Below are positions 8,131 to 18,990 of a DNA stretch of 64,000 nucleotides, piece after piece. Source of the DNA: Ascaphus truei (taxonomy: Eukaryota > Chordata > Amphibia > Anura > Ascaphidae); contig CM071568.1 in NCBI GenBank assembly GCA_036426205.1, positions 51,000,040-51,064,039 of the forward strand. Direction: 5' to 3'. The position numbers were made by a program, and so were the translations under genes. The notes beneath the pieces were generated by a model. The model did not search any database. It was not told the origin of the DNA and was given only the letters and a program-made list of their open reading frames with translations. Within the stretch, counting starts at the first letter, position 1; every line of letters starts with the position of its first letter.

Positions 8131-9669
8131 ATTAGGGATACGCTGCATGTCATCGACTCGATCTCTGAGATCAAATGGAAGCCCAATTATTTGTGGGCTA
8201 CATGTGACGTGTCATCATTGTACACGTCAATAGATCATTCCAGGGGGGTGCGTGCCATTGACTTCTGGCTCAACACGGATCCCTCTATTCCTACTATTCA
8301 CAAAGTTTTCTTATTAGATAGTATCATGTTTATTCTTACTCACAACAATTTTTCTTTTGAGGAACTTTTTTACCTACAAATCTGTGGAACGGCCATGGGT
8401 GCGAGGTTTGCCCCCAGCTATGCCAATCTCTTAATGGGATATTGGGAAGAAACAGCAATTTGGCCCAACCCAGAGCTGGGGGCGGGCCTTGTATACTATG
8501 GTCGTTTCATCGATGATATTATTATCATTTGGGAGGGTGACATGACTGTTTTTTCTAATGTCCTCACTTCCTTCAATCATAATGCCATGGGCTTGAAATT
8601 TACATTTGAAATCAGTCCTACATCTGTGGTATTTCTGGATCTGGTATTAACTGCCGATCCAGAAGGTAATATCATTACCACCACATATTTCAAGCCTGTT
8701 GCAGTGAACAATTATGTTCATGCTTCAAGTAATCACCATGCACAGTGGCTTAGAAGCATCCCCCTGGGACAGTTTCATCGTCTTAAAAGGAACTGTTCCA
8801 GGGAAAGTGACTTTGGTCACCAATCCAAAGAACTGAGTGAAAAGTTTTTGCTGAAGTTATATAACCCTGACCTGGTATCTGACTCTCTCAACAAGGTGAT
8901 GGTATCTGACAGGTCATTAATACTTAAAAAGTGTATTATCCAAAACAAAAATACAAAATATAATACTCCAAGAAATGGATCACCACAAGTAGATGGGATT
9001 TCTAGGTTTATTACGACTTTTAACCAATCCCACAGATCCATAAAGGGCATATTAAATACCCATTGGAGTATTTTGAAATGTGATCCCCATTTGGGGAACA
9101 TTATTCCTGAGAAGATCCCCATTGTATATAGGAAAGCTAAAAACATAAAGAACATTCTAGCTCCAAGCAAACTTAAACCTACGGTTGCGGCTGCCGGTGC
9201 CACCTCAGTGAACCTTATTGGTAATCACAGATGTGGCAGGGGCCGTTGCATCACGTGCAAACATCTTAATACCACTATGGAGTTTGCCTCCCTTCACAAA
9301 GATGAACGACACAATGTGAGGGGCAATATTAATTGCCTCAGCACATTTGTCGTTTATTTAATACAATGTGGATGCGGCCTCCAATATGTAGGCCGCACCA
9401 CTCGGCCCCTTAGTACCAGATTCCTGGAGCACAGGAGGAATGTGATAAATGGTGTCGGTACCCATAGTCTACCAAGACATTTTTCTAACATACATAATAA
9501 GGATCCTGAATCCTTAAAAATTATGGGTATCGAACACATTCCTCTTAGTGAATCAGGAGGGGACCGTTTCAAATCACTCTGTAGAAGGGAGACCTTTTGG
9601 ATACACCGGTTGGGGACACTCACCCCCGGTGGTCTAAATGAATGTTTAGATACCAGTACTCTGGTATAG
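8131..9669 (+). CDS. Penelope-like element: RT core fused to GIY-YIG endonuclease
   Basis: About 513 uninterrupted codons with no ATG near the start: the frame is open upstream of 8191, where the codon is TTG. It runs from an IRDTLHVIDS stretch through CDVSSLYTSI (RT motif with the first catalytic Asp), CGTAMGARFAPSYANL and RFIDDIIII at 8503-8529 (the YxDD box as FIDD). A zinc-like linker follows (HRCGRGRCITCKH), then a GIY-YIG domain: VVYLIQCGCGLQYVGRTTRP, the EHRR helix and the WIHRLGTLTPGGLNE end. PLE proteins prime at exposed DNA ends or nicks made by this endonuclease. The N-terminal third of the RT is missing: the frame begins directly after the ribozyme-bearing terminus. It is intact downstream, so it is a young 5' truncation or a rearranged copy. 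Confidence 0.9.
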   Translation: MRDTLHVIDSISEIKWKPNYLWATCDVSSLYTSIDHSRGVRAIDFWLNTDPSIPTIHKVFLLDSIMFILTHNNFSFEELFYLQICGTAMGARFAPSYANLLMGYWEETAIWPNPELGAGLVYYGRFIDDIIIIWEGDMTVFSNVLTSFNHNAMGLKFTFEISPTSVVFLDLVLTADPEGNIITTTYFKPVAVNNYVHASSNHHAQWLRSIPLGQFHRLKRNCSRESDFGHQSKELSEKFLLKLYNPDLVSDSLNKVMVSDRSLILKKCIIQNKNTKYNTPRNGSPQVDGISRFITTFNQSHRSIKGILNTHWSILKCDPHLGNIIPEKIPIVYRKAKNIKNILAPSKLKPTVAAAGATSVNLIGNHRCGRGRCITCKHLNTTMEFASLHKDERHNVRGNINCLSTFVVYLIQCGCGLQYVGRTTRPLSTRFLEHRRNVINGVGTHSLPRHFSNIHNKDPESLKIMGIEHIPLSESGGDRFKSLCRRETFWIHRLGTLTPGGLNECLDTSTLV

Positions 9670-9960
9670 GTCTGTATATCCATCCTGGGTGTAGTTTCTC
9701 TGAGTCAATCTCTGCTGCTTCCTTTTGCCATCCCCCTCCTTAGCCCAATCCATCCAATGTAGTAATTCCCTCCCCCGAATTTTCCTTTCCACCCCCCCCC
9801 CCCACCCCCCCCCCCCTTTCCCTCCCCCCACACTCCACTCCCCAAGACCCTTCATCCCCCCCCCACCACCCCCCACGCGCCCCTATTCTTTCCTCCCACC
9901 CACCACCCCCCCGTTCGCTTATCCCCTCAATTAAATCATGTGGACATTTTAGATTAATTT
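9670..9960. repeat. C-rich low-complexity tract
   Basis: Runs of C broken by A, T or CAC triplets, densest at 9791-9912. This is probably the degenerate 3' UTR of the PLE just upstream. Frames seen here on either strand are composition artefacts. Confidence 0.85.
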
Positions 9961-10560
9961 TTATCATTTTTAATCAATGCATTTGTGTGTTATCACACTG
10001 GTATAATCAGATTTGAGAGTTGGGTCCTCTTTATTCATATTTATATAGACTTAATTATTGTTTTAGTATAACAAATATTTTATATATTTTTTATAATTGT
10101 TGATTTTTTATAATTGATATATTTTTTTTTAGAAATAGAAGTTAAAAGGTTTTTAATTAAGTGGAATAAAATTGTTGCTTATAACATTGTTGTTTATGCT
10201 ATGAGCATAAATAGTGTAACACATTTTACACATATATATTGTTTTAAGTTGTTTTGTATTGCAGATATCTCTTGATAATTCATCAACTACCTGTTGTATG
10301 TTATACTCATTTAGGCAGAGTGTGTATTAGTATATTAGTATCTTTTGTCTTAGCACTGTTAAAGTTACTGGTGAGTCTATCTATCCCATGATTCATTTAT
10401 ACCTATAAGAACCATCTAGATAATAATGAGTTAATTTGAACTACTTTGGGTAAATAAAACTATACTAGCCCATAGCTACGATCAGAATTAGGGGTGGGAC
10501 ATCCATTCTAACCACCAACCAATCAAATTTGGGACCATCCAGTACATAAACAGTGTTAAT
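9961..10560. other. AT-rich sequence, no gene seen
   Basis: T-rich with ATATATTTTTT-like stretches and nothing coding. From about 10460 it grades into the repeat that carries motif E. Confidence 0.4.
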
Positions 10561-10571
10561 CTTGTTCAGGG

Positions 10572-10623
10572 ACATTCCCTTTGATAAAGTTGCATTTGTT
10601 GCGACGAAACGCGTCAGGGATGT
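10572..10623 (+). ncRNA. hammerhead-like motif E
   Basis: Stem I pairs ACATTCCCT with AGGGATGT (one bulged base). The core is UUGAUAA at 10581-10587, stem II GTTGC/GCGAC (one G-U) around ATTTGTT, then GAA, the palindrome ACGCGT (10609-10614) and C at 10615. The core swap is U3-A8. Confidence 0.65.
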
Positions 10624-11230
10624 AACCTACGACATTACGTCATCACGTAGTGTGCTCCTTTACGGCCGGGGAGCACATGCAGTGAATTCAAGGCCAACTC
10701 TGATACCAAATTTATTTGGAGGATTTCGAGTGAACCGGAGGGACAGCGCTGTTTGAGTGACCATATCCAGCGAATTTTGGACTCCCTGCTGCAGTTTGGA
10801 CATGCCTGGTGGTGATTATATATCACAAATTGCTTTATATTCATTTTAACCTTGTGAGTGTTTTTAATCCCTCCATCCACCTTTCCCCAACATTAAATGT
10901 TACAGTGTTACACTATGGGGCGTGCGCTCTCTGTTTTGTTTTTTCTATAGATTCTGCTGTGGAGCTGGTTACTCCATGTGAGAGCTGCCGTGGACCCCTG
11001 GGATCTGTACATTTGTTCTGGTGCTATTTGTCAGGACTTTTCACAGGTTTTGGACATTGGACTTTTTATAATTTATATGTTATCTTGTGTTATCCTTATG
11101 ATTGTTATAATGCTGCTTGCTGTACGCTATTAATTGTTTTATTAATTTTAGTTTAACTATATAATCACATTTATTGTCATATATTGGTACACTAATATTC
11201 ACCTTTTGGCGCTACTTTTTTCTTTTTTAT
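10624..11230 (+). mobile_element. noncoding PLE-like repeat downstream of motif E
   Basis: It contains GGGGCGTGCGCTCTCTG at 10918-10934, which is repeated inverted at 12958, and ends in TTTTGGCGCTACTTTTTTC next to (TA)n. The end style matches other GCGCT-ended repeats here. Confidence 0.45.
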
Positions 11231-11303
11231 ATATATATATATATAATATAGACTATATATTATATATATGTGGTGTATATATATAATATATAATATATAT
11301 ATG

Positions 11304-11339
<36 letters not shown>
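11231..11339. repeat. (TA)n / (GT)n microsatellite cluster
   Basis: Several TA blocks separated by GGTGTG interruptions. Confidence 0.95.
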
Positions 11340-11342
<3 letters not shown>

Positions 11343-12339
11343 CCACTTGGATTGCCTCTTGAATGTTGGACAGTTTCCTTAAATCTTTCAGATATTATTC
11401 AACTGTTTTTCAGAACAAGAAAGAAAATGTTAAATGAAAACCTGCTCATAATCCAAATGGAACTTTTAACAATGACAAATCAAAATTACCCCTTTAGGGG
11501 TTGTAGAAGCTGGCTAGAGTAAGCATTGTACAATTTGTGTATAAAAATAGGAAACCTACTTGAGCCTAAATTTACTTGCTAAATATGTTCTTTTGATTGA
11601 GGAGATAATTATAATGCACTTTACAGCAATGTGGAAATTATGAGATCAGAACTACTTAGAGTAGTGCATAATGGATTTCCAAAGCAACTAGAAACTGTTG
11701 GTAACTGAGCTAAAAATTTACGTTCTAGCAGAAGAAACTGCACTGAATGAGGCTAATGCAAATAAAGAATAATTAACTAAAAGATTTTCAGGTCAAGTGA
11801 AAAGAGAAATGGGCCATGATGCTTTATTGTTTTTCCTTTCATAACAAAACCCTTTGCAGAGATAGCACACATTTAATAATAAATGCATGTGCCATTTTTT
11901 TTAGGCTATAAACGGAGATAGGTATTTTGTTGAATGTAGTTACAGTAACTTTGCAGTAGTTCCTGTAATTAGCCAAACCTACAGTTTGAGAGGCAGTTTT
12001 TGCTATACAGTATGTAACACTGAAACAGATGTCACACTATTATTTTGTAGCTTGTTTAGATGAATAAACATGTAAAACTGTGAAGTATTACATTTTACTT
12101 TTTTTATCATATAAAATATGGGACAATCTGTTGCTCTCCTAATTGAGGTAATGTGTGGTTTCCAGATTTGGCAGTTACAACAGTGAATTTTTAATGATTT
12201 CAACCGATAAACACTAAACACCGCAAAAGAAAATATGGTAAAATGTTGCATACATGTCTTTGAATGTCTCCTTTGGTTTTAGTAAAATGTAAAATAAATA
12301 AGTAAAAAAATTTATCAAACAACAAAACCCAAGCTACTA
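11340..12339. other. no gene seen
   Basis: A kilobase of AT-rich, apparently single-copy sequence with no supported exon, repeat end or RNA gene. Confidence 0.4.
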
Positions 12340-12655
12340 CAGGCATACCCCACATTAATGTACGCAATGGGTCCAGAGCATGTATGTAAAGCGAAAATGT
12401 ACTTAAAGTGAAGCACTACCTTTTTTCCACTCATCAATGCATGTACTGTACTGCAATCGTCCTATACGTGCATAACTGATGTAAATAACGCATTTGTAAC
12501 AGGCTCTATAGTCTCCCGCTTGCTCACAGCTTCGGTACAGGTAGGGAGCCGGTATTGCTGTTCAGGACATGCTGATGGGCGCATGCGCGAGTGGCCTTTT
12601 GCCTACTGGGCTATATGTCCTTATTCGCGAGTGTCCTTAAACCGGGGTATGCCTG
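12340..12655. mobile_element. MITE, CAGGCATACCCC family, second copy
   Basis: It is flanked by TA on both sides (12338-12339 and 12656-12657). It is the reverse complement of 1018-1349 throughout, with scattered substitutions and small gaps. Its termini are CAGGCATACCCCA and its near complement. Confidence 0.88.
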
Positions 12656-12922
12656 TATAGAGGTCTGATAGCCAGACATTTCTACTAGAACTGTGACATA
12701 AACGGTAACCCATGAAAACCCTGCAAATACTTTACAGCAACAGGACACCATGACAAATATGTAAAAATAATGATAAGCCTTTTGTGACAATTAAATGTTA
12801 AATATGTATACTAATCTCGTTTTACTATATGTACTTCAGATTTTCAGTTGGGTAAATAAATTCCATCAAATTTTTATAAATGCATAATTTATGATTAGAC
12901 AAGCGGTAAACTTTAAATAAAA

Positions 12923-12925
<3 letters not shown>

Positions 12926-12957
<32 letters not shown>

Positions 12958-13530
12958 CAGAGAGAGCGCGCACGCCCCATAGCATAACACTGTGTATTTA
13001 TTATGAAAAAAGGAAAGGGAAGGGGGGGGTGTTAAAAATGTAGATGAACAATATAGGAGGAGCCAAGTCAAATTAATTATAAAATAATCGAAACATCTAC
13101 TGTATATACCGACTTTTGAAGCCACAGCGCAGTCATATATGGGTTTTTTTGTTTGTTTTTTAACAGCCTTAAAGAGACTGAAGTACATTGAGAGTCATGA
13201 CCACTCATTCAATTTCTTCTTCCATCTGATCCAGAAATTAAAGCATCAGGCATCAAAACTAAATAAATGTCTCATTACAATTACTGTAAATATCAACCAA
13301 CTGAGGTCCCATATAGAGCCTTTCCCATGACCGGGGAGTGTCGCAAACCTTCACCCATATATTTAGTAAACATTCTGGCACAAAAATAAAAAAGGTTGTT
13401 GGGCAAGCAGGGTAAACAAAATTAGGCAATCTTCAAAAAAACATCATATTTTAAAACTTTACTATAATAAAAAACAAAAGAAATTATAGTGGTGTGGCTA
13501 TGTGCTGAGCTGAATGGAGGCATACACTTT
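12926..13530. mobile_element. repeat end after (AT)n, then body leading to motif F
   Basis: The (AT)n at 12929-12956 is followed by CAGAGAGAGCGCGCACGCCCC, the inverse of the block near 10920. The remaining sequence is A-rich and noncoding up to the hammerhead-like motif F. It probably represents the 5' part of the same kind of noncoding element. Confidence 0.45.
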
Positions 13531-13531
13531 G

Positions 13532-13569
13532 GCCTCTTGACAAAGGGCCATAGCCCGAAACGTTGAGGC
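13532..13569 (+). ncRNA. hammerhead-like motif F
   Basis: Stem I is GCCTC/GAGGC and the core UUGACAA at 13537-13543. Stem II is GGGC/GCCC with a CATA loop. GAA at 13557-13559 is followed by the palindrome ACGT and U at 13564. All helices are perfect and the core swap is U3-A8. Confidence 0.68.
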
Positions 13570-13589
13570 TTTTCGGGCGAGTATGTCAG

Positions 13590-13872
13590 CTACAGGTGCA
13601 GCCACGAGTATTCCAACCCTTGCCTTGGAAAATCTGGGGCAATCTCCCAGTAATGCTGTGACATTTCTGCAGACAGACTAATGGCCCATCGGATTAACAC
13701 AGCGGGGTCCCTGGCAGTCCCATTAAAACTGACCAGGGACCCCTGCTGTGTTAATATGATGAGCCTTTCTGCAGTCTTTCTGCAGAAATGTCAGATACAT
13801 TTTGCAGCATTACTGAGAGAATGCCCCAGATTTTTCAAAGCAGTGTTAGAATACTCGTAGCTGCAGCTGTAG
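13590..13872. mobile_element. palindromic MITE (CTACAGGTGCAG termini)
   Basis: Inverted ends of about 26 bp (CTACAGNTGCAG then a CACGAGTATTC block) enclose a nearly complete palindrome centred at 13702-13743 (GGGTCCCTGGCAGTCCC against GACCAGGGACCC). Related copies lie at 21187-21511 and 39650-39830. The family is not identified and I could not see a target duplication. Confidence 0.75.
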
Positions 13873-14579
13873 GTTTAATTTTCTCTATTTTTGTATACAG
13901 TATATCTATTTAATCTATTAATTGTCACTTTTTCTGTGTATGTACACTGAGATACAAATACTTTTTTGATAGAGATCGGCGTTCTCCCTTTCTTGAAATT
14001 TAGACTGAGTGTCCGCACCTTTTCCTGATTTATATGTCTGCAACGCCTTCCCACCTTTTATTGTTTAAAAAACTAATTGAGATAGTCTTGCTTCACTAGT
14101 TTTAATACTCGCCATTATGAGAACGCCCTCAGTGTCATTTGCATTTTGTTCACCAGGATCTGGTCTTTATCCTCTAAGGCAGGGGTAGCCAACCCATGGC
14201 CAAAGGCCCTTCAGTGCTTCATGTGCGGCCCCTAAAGGGGGGGGGGGGGCAATGGGGGCTCTGACTGGAGACAGTGCAGAGAGACAATAAAGACATGAAG
14301 GAGAAGCCAGTGTGCCCCCTAACCGTCTCCTATGGACCAGTGACCCCTGGTGGGCTTCCAAGTAGCACAGAATACAGGGAGTATACACCCTGTCTGCTGA
14401 AGGAGTGTATTACCTTTGAAAAGCATGAAAATCCGACACTTGTGAGTGTTTCAATTGCTTTTTTCCCCCTGGAAACACTAGTTCTTGAACCATATTGGAT
14501 TGTTTGTTTTGTCTCTGTGTTTATTTCCATAAATACCCTGGGAGGATTTGCACTCTAGTACTGTACATCTTTGAAAAGC
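13873..14579. other. mixed repeat remnants, no gene seen
   Basis: At 14180 a CAGGGGTAGCCAACCC block looks like one terminus of a hAT MITE, but the other end is not visible. A run of G lies at 14238-14249. Open frames here have no family features. Confidence 0.4.
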
Positions 14580-15510
14580 TCTTTAAAGACAATTTGGAAA
14601 CTCTTTTCAGTGTTCATCAATGATCTTCCTACAGCTTGTAAGGGAGCTTCAAAACATGTATGCAGATGACACAATCTTATATGTACACAGCCCTAGCCTC
14701 TCTGACCTTGAACACGTGCTTCAATCTGACTTTGAGACTTCAAAATTGGATTTTCCAAAACGAACTGGGTTTAAACACTGACAGGACTGTAACAATGGTA
14801 TTTTGGACCAAGGCTACATTTTTTAAGCTTCCAATGAATGAGCTCCAGATCAGAACCAACTTAATAGCATACTAGCCCTGTTCCTAGTTTTAAATATTTG
14901 GGCATATGGTTTGAATCCCTTTTAACATTTGGGTTGCACATTGATACCCTGACATCTAAAACCTATGTCAAACTAGGTGTACTTTATAGGAACAAATCCT
15001 CCCTAAGTCTGCTGTCAGAAAGCACATTGCACAGCAGATGCTAATGTCAATTATAGACTATGGGGACATAGTATGTGGCACGGCAACCCAAGCGCACCTT
15101 GGCTAACTTGATGCCCTCTACAATTCAATTTATCGTTTTGTCCTCCAATGCAACTACAACACACATCACTGCAAAATGCTCAAAGAACTAGGTTGGTCAT
15201 CACTTGAGTCTAGGCGCAAAGTTCATCTCTCCTGTCTTGCCTTCAAATACTTTTTGGGCAAGCTACCCGTCTACCTGAACAAGCTCCTCACCTCTACCAC
15301 ATGCAGCACTTATCATCTGAGATCTGACTCCAAAAGACTGTTCAAGCAATGTATCTGGCCACTCCTTTCTCTTACTATGCACCCTAAAACTGGAACAATC
15401 TACCGGAGACACACACAGCAACCATCAGTCTAAGTTCTTTCAAAACTAAAGCTGTCTTACATTTTAATCTGGCCTGTAACTGTTACATACGCCTATAATA
15501 TATATTATCT
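14580..15510 (+). pseudogene. LINE (L2/CR1-like) reverse transcriptase C-terminal relic
   Basis: Broken frames spell a non-LTR RT. FINDLP precedes YADDTILYVHSPSLSDLEH (the YADD catalytic box, near 14660). Further on come a YLGI-like strand, a DYGD-like segment and, at 15176-15370, a MLKELGWSSLESRRKVHL stretch with KLPVYLNKLL and YHLRSDSKRLF. These are C-terminal landmarks of L2/CR1-type elements. At least five frameshifts or stops interrupt it. A second relic on the minus strand (27841-28298 and 28690-28830) matches the same positions. The 5' half (endonuclease) is absent. Confidence 0.75.
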
Positions 15511-15537
15511 CTAACTGTGCATGCAATGTCTTGTACA

Positions 15538-16176
15538 TGTAACAGTTTCCTCCCCTCTCTGGAAGATGTTACTGCTGTCGTGTTGCGGTCATACTTGTGA
15601 GGGTCCAGGAGAGCTGAGTGGTCTGCGATGGTGTGGGGGAACAGGACATGCGTTTGATGATCTTGATGTTCAACTCAGGGTGTCAGCACCTCCAGCTCCA
15701 TTGGGCTTCAGGATCTCCAGAGTCGGTCTCCCACTAGGGCAGATTCCATCCATACCTCTACCCAAATAGACTGAGAGATCAGGCAGGGGTATATAAAAGG
15801 GATGATTTATTGGAGCAGTCACTGCCAACAGTACAGCGAATGCAGAATGGTAGAGCTGGGACCCCAGACCTTTGGATGATACATTGGCCTTAGGATAATA
15901 GTGAGGCCTTAATTCAGCTTGATATTGCTCCACTCCTTACCCAGGAGGGCAGGAGCAGAACCCACATCCTCACCCAAGGAGGGTGAGGCAGAACTGACTC
16001 TATAATTTAGTACTTCCTCTCTGATGCACCAGAAGGGGAGGGCACAAGGTCTGTATCACAATTGGCTGTACACAGGCCCTTGTGGCACCCCCTCTTCGGT
16101 CACTCAGAGAGTCAGCATGAGGGTGGTCAAACCCCTTAGAATAGTCTGCCAAAGCCTGTAGCTATCAGGACTTACA
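15538..16176 (-). mobile_element. LTR, minus orientation
   Basis: Bounded by TGTAACAG and CTTACA. On the minus strand it carries AATAAA (complement near 15804) followed by a CTGCCTGA-type segment, and GCTGACACC further on. The LTRs at 49465-50228 and 51313-52137 have the same elements in the same order. No internal retroviral sequence adjoins it and I find no matching target duplication, so I treat it as a solo LTR with moderate certainty. Confidence 0.5.
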
Positions 16177-16202
16177 ACTCGGCGTCACGTCACAACTCAC
16201 AG

Positions 16203-16239
16203 CTCAACGCGTTTCGCTGAACACGGTCAGCTTCCTCAG
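16203..16239 (-). ncRNA. hammerhead-like motif G1
   Basis: On the minus strand: CUGAGGA (16239-16233), an exact CUGANGA box; stem II GCTGA/TCAGC around CCGTGT; GAA; the palindrome ACGCGT; then U. Stem I is weak. The core pair is C3-G8. Confidence 0.6.
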
Positions 16240-16250
16240 GAGCGCTATCA

Positions 16251-16300
16251 GCTTCCTGACGAAGCTGACCGTGTTCAGCGAAACGCGTTGAGTTGTGACG
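16251..16300 (+). ncRNA. hammerhead-like motif G2
   Basis: CUGACGA at 16256-16262 is an exact core. Stem II is GCTGA/TCAGC around CCGTGT, GAA is at 16280-16282, then the palindrome ACGCGT and U at 16289. Stem I is only partly paired. It is a near copy of G1 in the opposite orientation. Confidence 0.6.
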
Positions 16301-16305
16301 TGACG

Positions 16306-18982
16306 CAGAGAGGAGTAGCCGCCGACTATCTGTCCCTTTCCCCCGCGAACCCGGAAGCAGTTGCAAGACAGGCGGATGTGACGTCAGACGCCATCCGAAG
16401 CAACCGCGCTGCGGGAGGATTCTGTAAACAGAGACGGCCTCCGTGACTCACCAACTTTTTCCTCGGCAGGATCTACAGTCACATTCACCTACTAATAGAT
16501 GTGCCTTTTTAATGTATTCACCATATACACCAGACTCTACAGATACCTGAGTAGCTGCTGATACATCTTCCTCTCATCGCTGGTTTAACTCCTTACAGTC
16601 TGTAAGTAGGCTCTCTATATGAGCCAAGTTACATTATTTGTCTCTACAAAAGTTGAAAACAGAAGTGCACTATATTTTTTTTTCTCTCATTCTGGGGTGA
16701 TCCTGATGAACATGCTCTCTCCGATTCCTGGATTTGCTGACTTGTAGTTGGGATTGTGTACATTATCCCTTGGAGCTTGAGACTTCATTTTTATCACTTT
16801 ACAATAACTAATTTGTTCACTTATATTTAAGTATTTCACTACTTCACTTTTTCACTTGTGTTTAAAAGCGCCTGTTTGAATCACTTTGGTGTATAAAGGT
16901 AGAGCTCAGACAGAACAAGGTACAGTACCAGGACTTTGCACGAGCAAAGTTGGATAGCAACTGCCTGCTACTTAAAGGCCAGAGGCAGTTGCTGGCAACG
17001 AGGTCAAAAGCAAGGCTTACTTCCTGTGAGGGCAGGGATTGCCAGGAAGCAAGATGGCCGTGGTAGTTTCAGAGAAGATGATGTCACTTCCTGTCAGCAG
17101 TCATCCTGGATGTTCGGACAGATCCCTTATAGTTTGTAAATGCTCTTTTCACAGGTAACATCTTGTTACAGGTCTGGATAATAGGTATCACTACCTGTAA
17201 CATTATTCTACACCATGACCAGACTGGGAGATTCTGGATCCTTTACTGTATGACATTTCCACATGTAGCATTTTCTCATAGCTCTTCCACTTATATATCA
17301 TTAACTGTGAAATTGTCCTCCCCCTGGACCTGGCAGGGATATCAGGCCAGGAGCTGCTGAGCCAGGTATGACATTCTCACAGGTAGAATATTTGTATGGC
17401 TCTACAGTACATACATATGACTAGCGTACCTGTGACATTGTTCTTCCTTGAACTAACCAGGGAGATGCTGACATTGTTTGACATTCTCACAGGTATACCT
17501 GTGGTAAATTGCTACTACAGGTTAGGAAGATTTCACAGGTAACATTTTATCACAGCTTGGTTGTCTAAAAATTCCTACTGGTAGGAAAATGTAACAATGG
17601 AGCAAATGTTCACACTACAGTACATGGGTACCTTTTTTTTAGGGATCAACCACATATTGTGACATACTGTAAGAAGAAATTGAGCTAGAATACTGACTAG
17701 CAATATATAAATACAGTTTCTACAACATTTCCTATTTGAGTTTGATTTACTTTTTGTAGATATAATTAAATTTTTATTTCCTTAGAGTTCCGTCACATTT
17801 TTCCCTAGAAAAACACTGATGCCCATTTATACAAGCAGAAGTGAAACATTGATTAGACAAAGTACTGACACAAACAATGAATAGGTTAATTAGCCTACTT
17901 GTACCAAAGAAAGGGTTTATCACATTGAAATAGTTAATTAGCTCACTACAACTTAATTATTCACTTTAATGACAGTTGTGTTGTTTCTTAATGCTAATCT
18001 ACAAGGGAATTTACACCATTATCAGAGCATAGAAATGCCACTTTACACCAAGAGAAAACAGCGATCAATGTATCTTCTCAAAAGACCACTTACTTGTAGG
18101 TGGTCATTAAAAAAAATATCAAGTCAGTGAGGTATAGATTAAGTAAGGTATTCTAATTTGAATGTGTAACTTTCTATTTGAGATTGTTGCAATCTGATTA
18201 CAACATTTAAACATGGCTGAATTTTATAGAAAGAATGGTTTTGAATGCAAGGTTGGTGTTGACAACAAAATAATTTAAAACGTATGCAAGTCTTGGTGCA
18301 TTTATACACAGCTACAACATGGGACTTTTACTCTTCATTACTAAAAATCTTATCTGAAAAGAATGGTCATATTGTATATTTATTATACGCCCATATTCTG
18401 CTACTAGTCTATGGTGTATATTCATCATTATACACAATGATGGCGTATAGGTTATAGTGAAATAAACCAGTAATGGTGATTGGATGCAGCGTCTCTACAT
18501 TACTACAGTTGACATGTACAGCATTATATTCTTTTCACAATTAATTTAGTTAGTGGCCTGGATTTACTAAAGATTTGTCATTTATTTGATGAGAGATATT
18601 ATATTATTTTGCTTACTTTAACATAAATACATTCACTAAAAGCTATATAGTCAGCAATAAGGCTATATAAATAATATTTTTATTGCATGACATAAATGAT
18701 CATGTTAATGTGGAAAAATCCCTCATTCTCATGTTATTTTTGTAGAATTCAGTCCCATCTGAAATGAGAGACTTTCAAAAATATATTGCAGGATTTTTAT
18801 AATGGGTATTATATAAATTTCTAAGCGATGCATATAGATGTAGCAAACGTTATTAATCTGTGTGCCCCATCTCATTCCTTTTTGCAAACGTTATTACCCC
18901 ATTAGCACAAAATAACACACTGAATAACCACAAGACTCCTTGCAACCCACTTAAGTGAATAGACCATTAGGTGCCATCCGGC
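16306..18982. other. long stretch without a gene
   Basis: 16306-16480 is GC-rich and looks like the body of the hammerhead repeat. At 17100-17560 a CACAGGTAACATT-like phrase returns irregularly, possibly a decayed minisatellite. The rest is AT-rich and apparently single-copy, with no exon signals. Confidence 0.4.
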
Positions 18983-18990
18983 ACCTCCAG

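Larger units (their letters stand above)
16184..16305. repeat. inverted pair of hammerhead-bearing ends
   Basis: The segment 16184-16240 and the reverse complement of 16255-16305 share the ribozyme motif and a flanking CGTCACGTCACAACTCA. Only about 14 bp separate the arms. The two PLE-like termini lie head to head and could fold into one long hairpin. Confidence 0.8.

Noticed and set aside
8817..9203. Minus-strand 128-codon frame inside the PLE
   Set aside because: Antisense shadow of the PLE reading frame.
9646..9967. Gly-rich and Pro-rich frames
   Set aside because: C-rich low-complexity tract downstream of the PLE.
10553..11156. Two open frames after motif E
   Set aside because: They lie in the noncoding repeat that carries the ribozyme; similar repeats elsewhere do not keep the frame.
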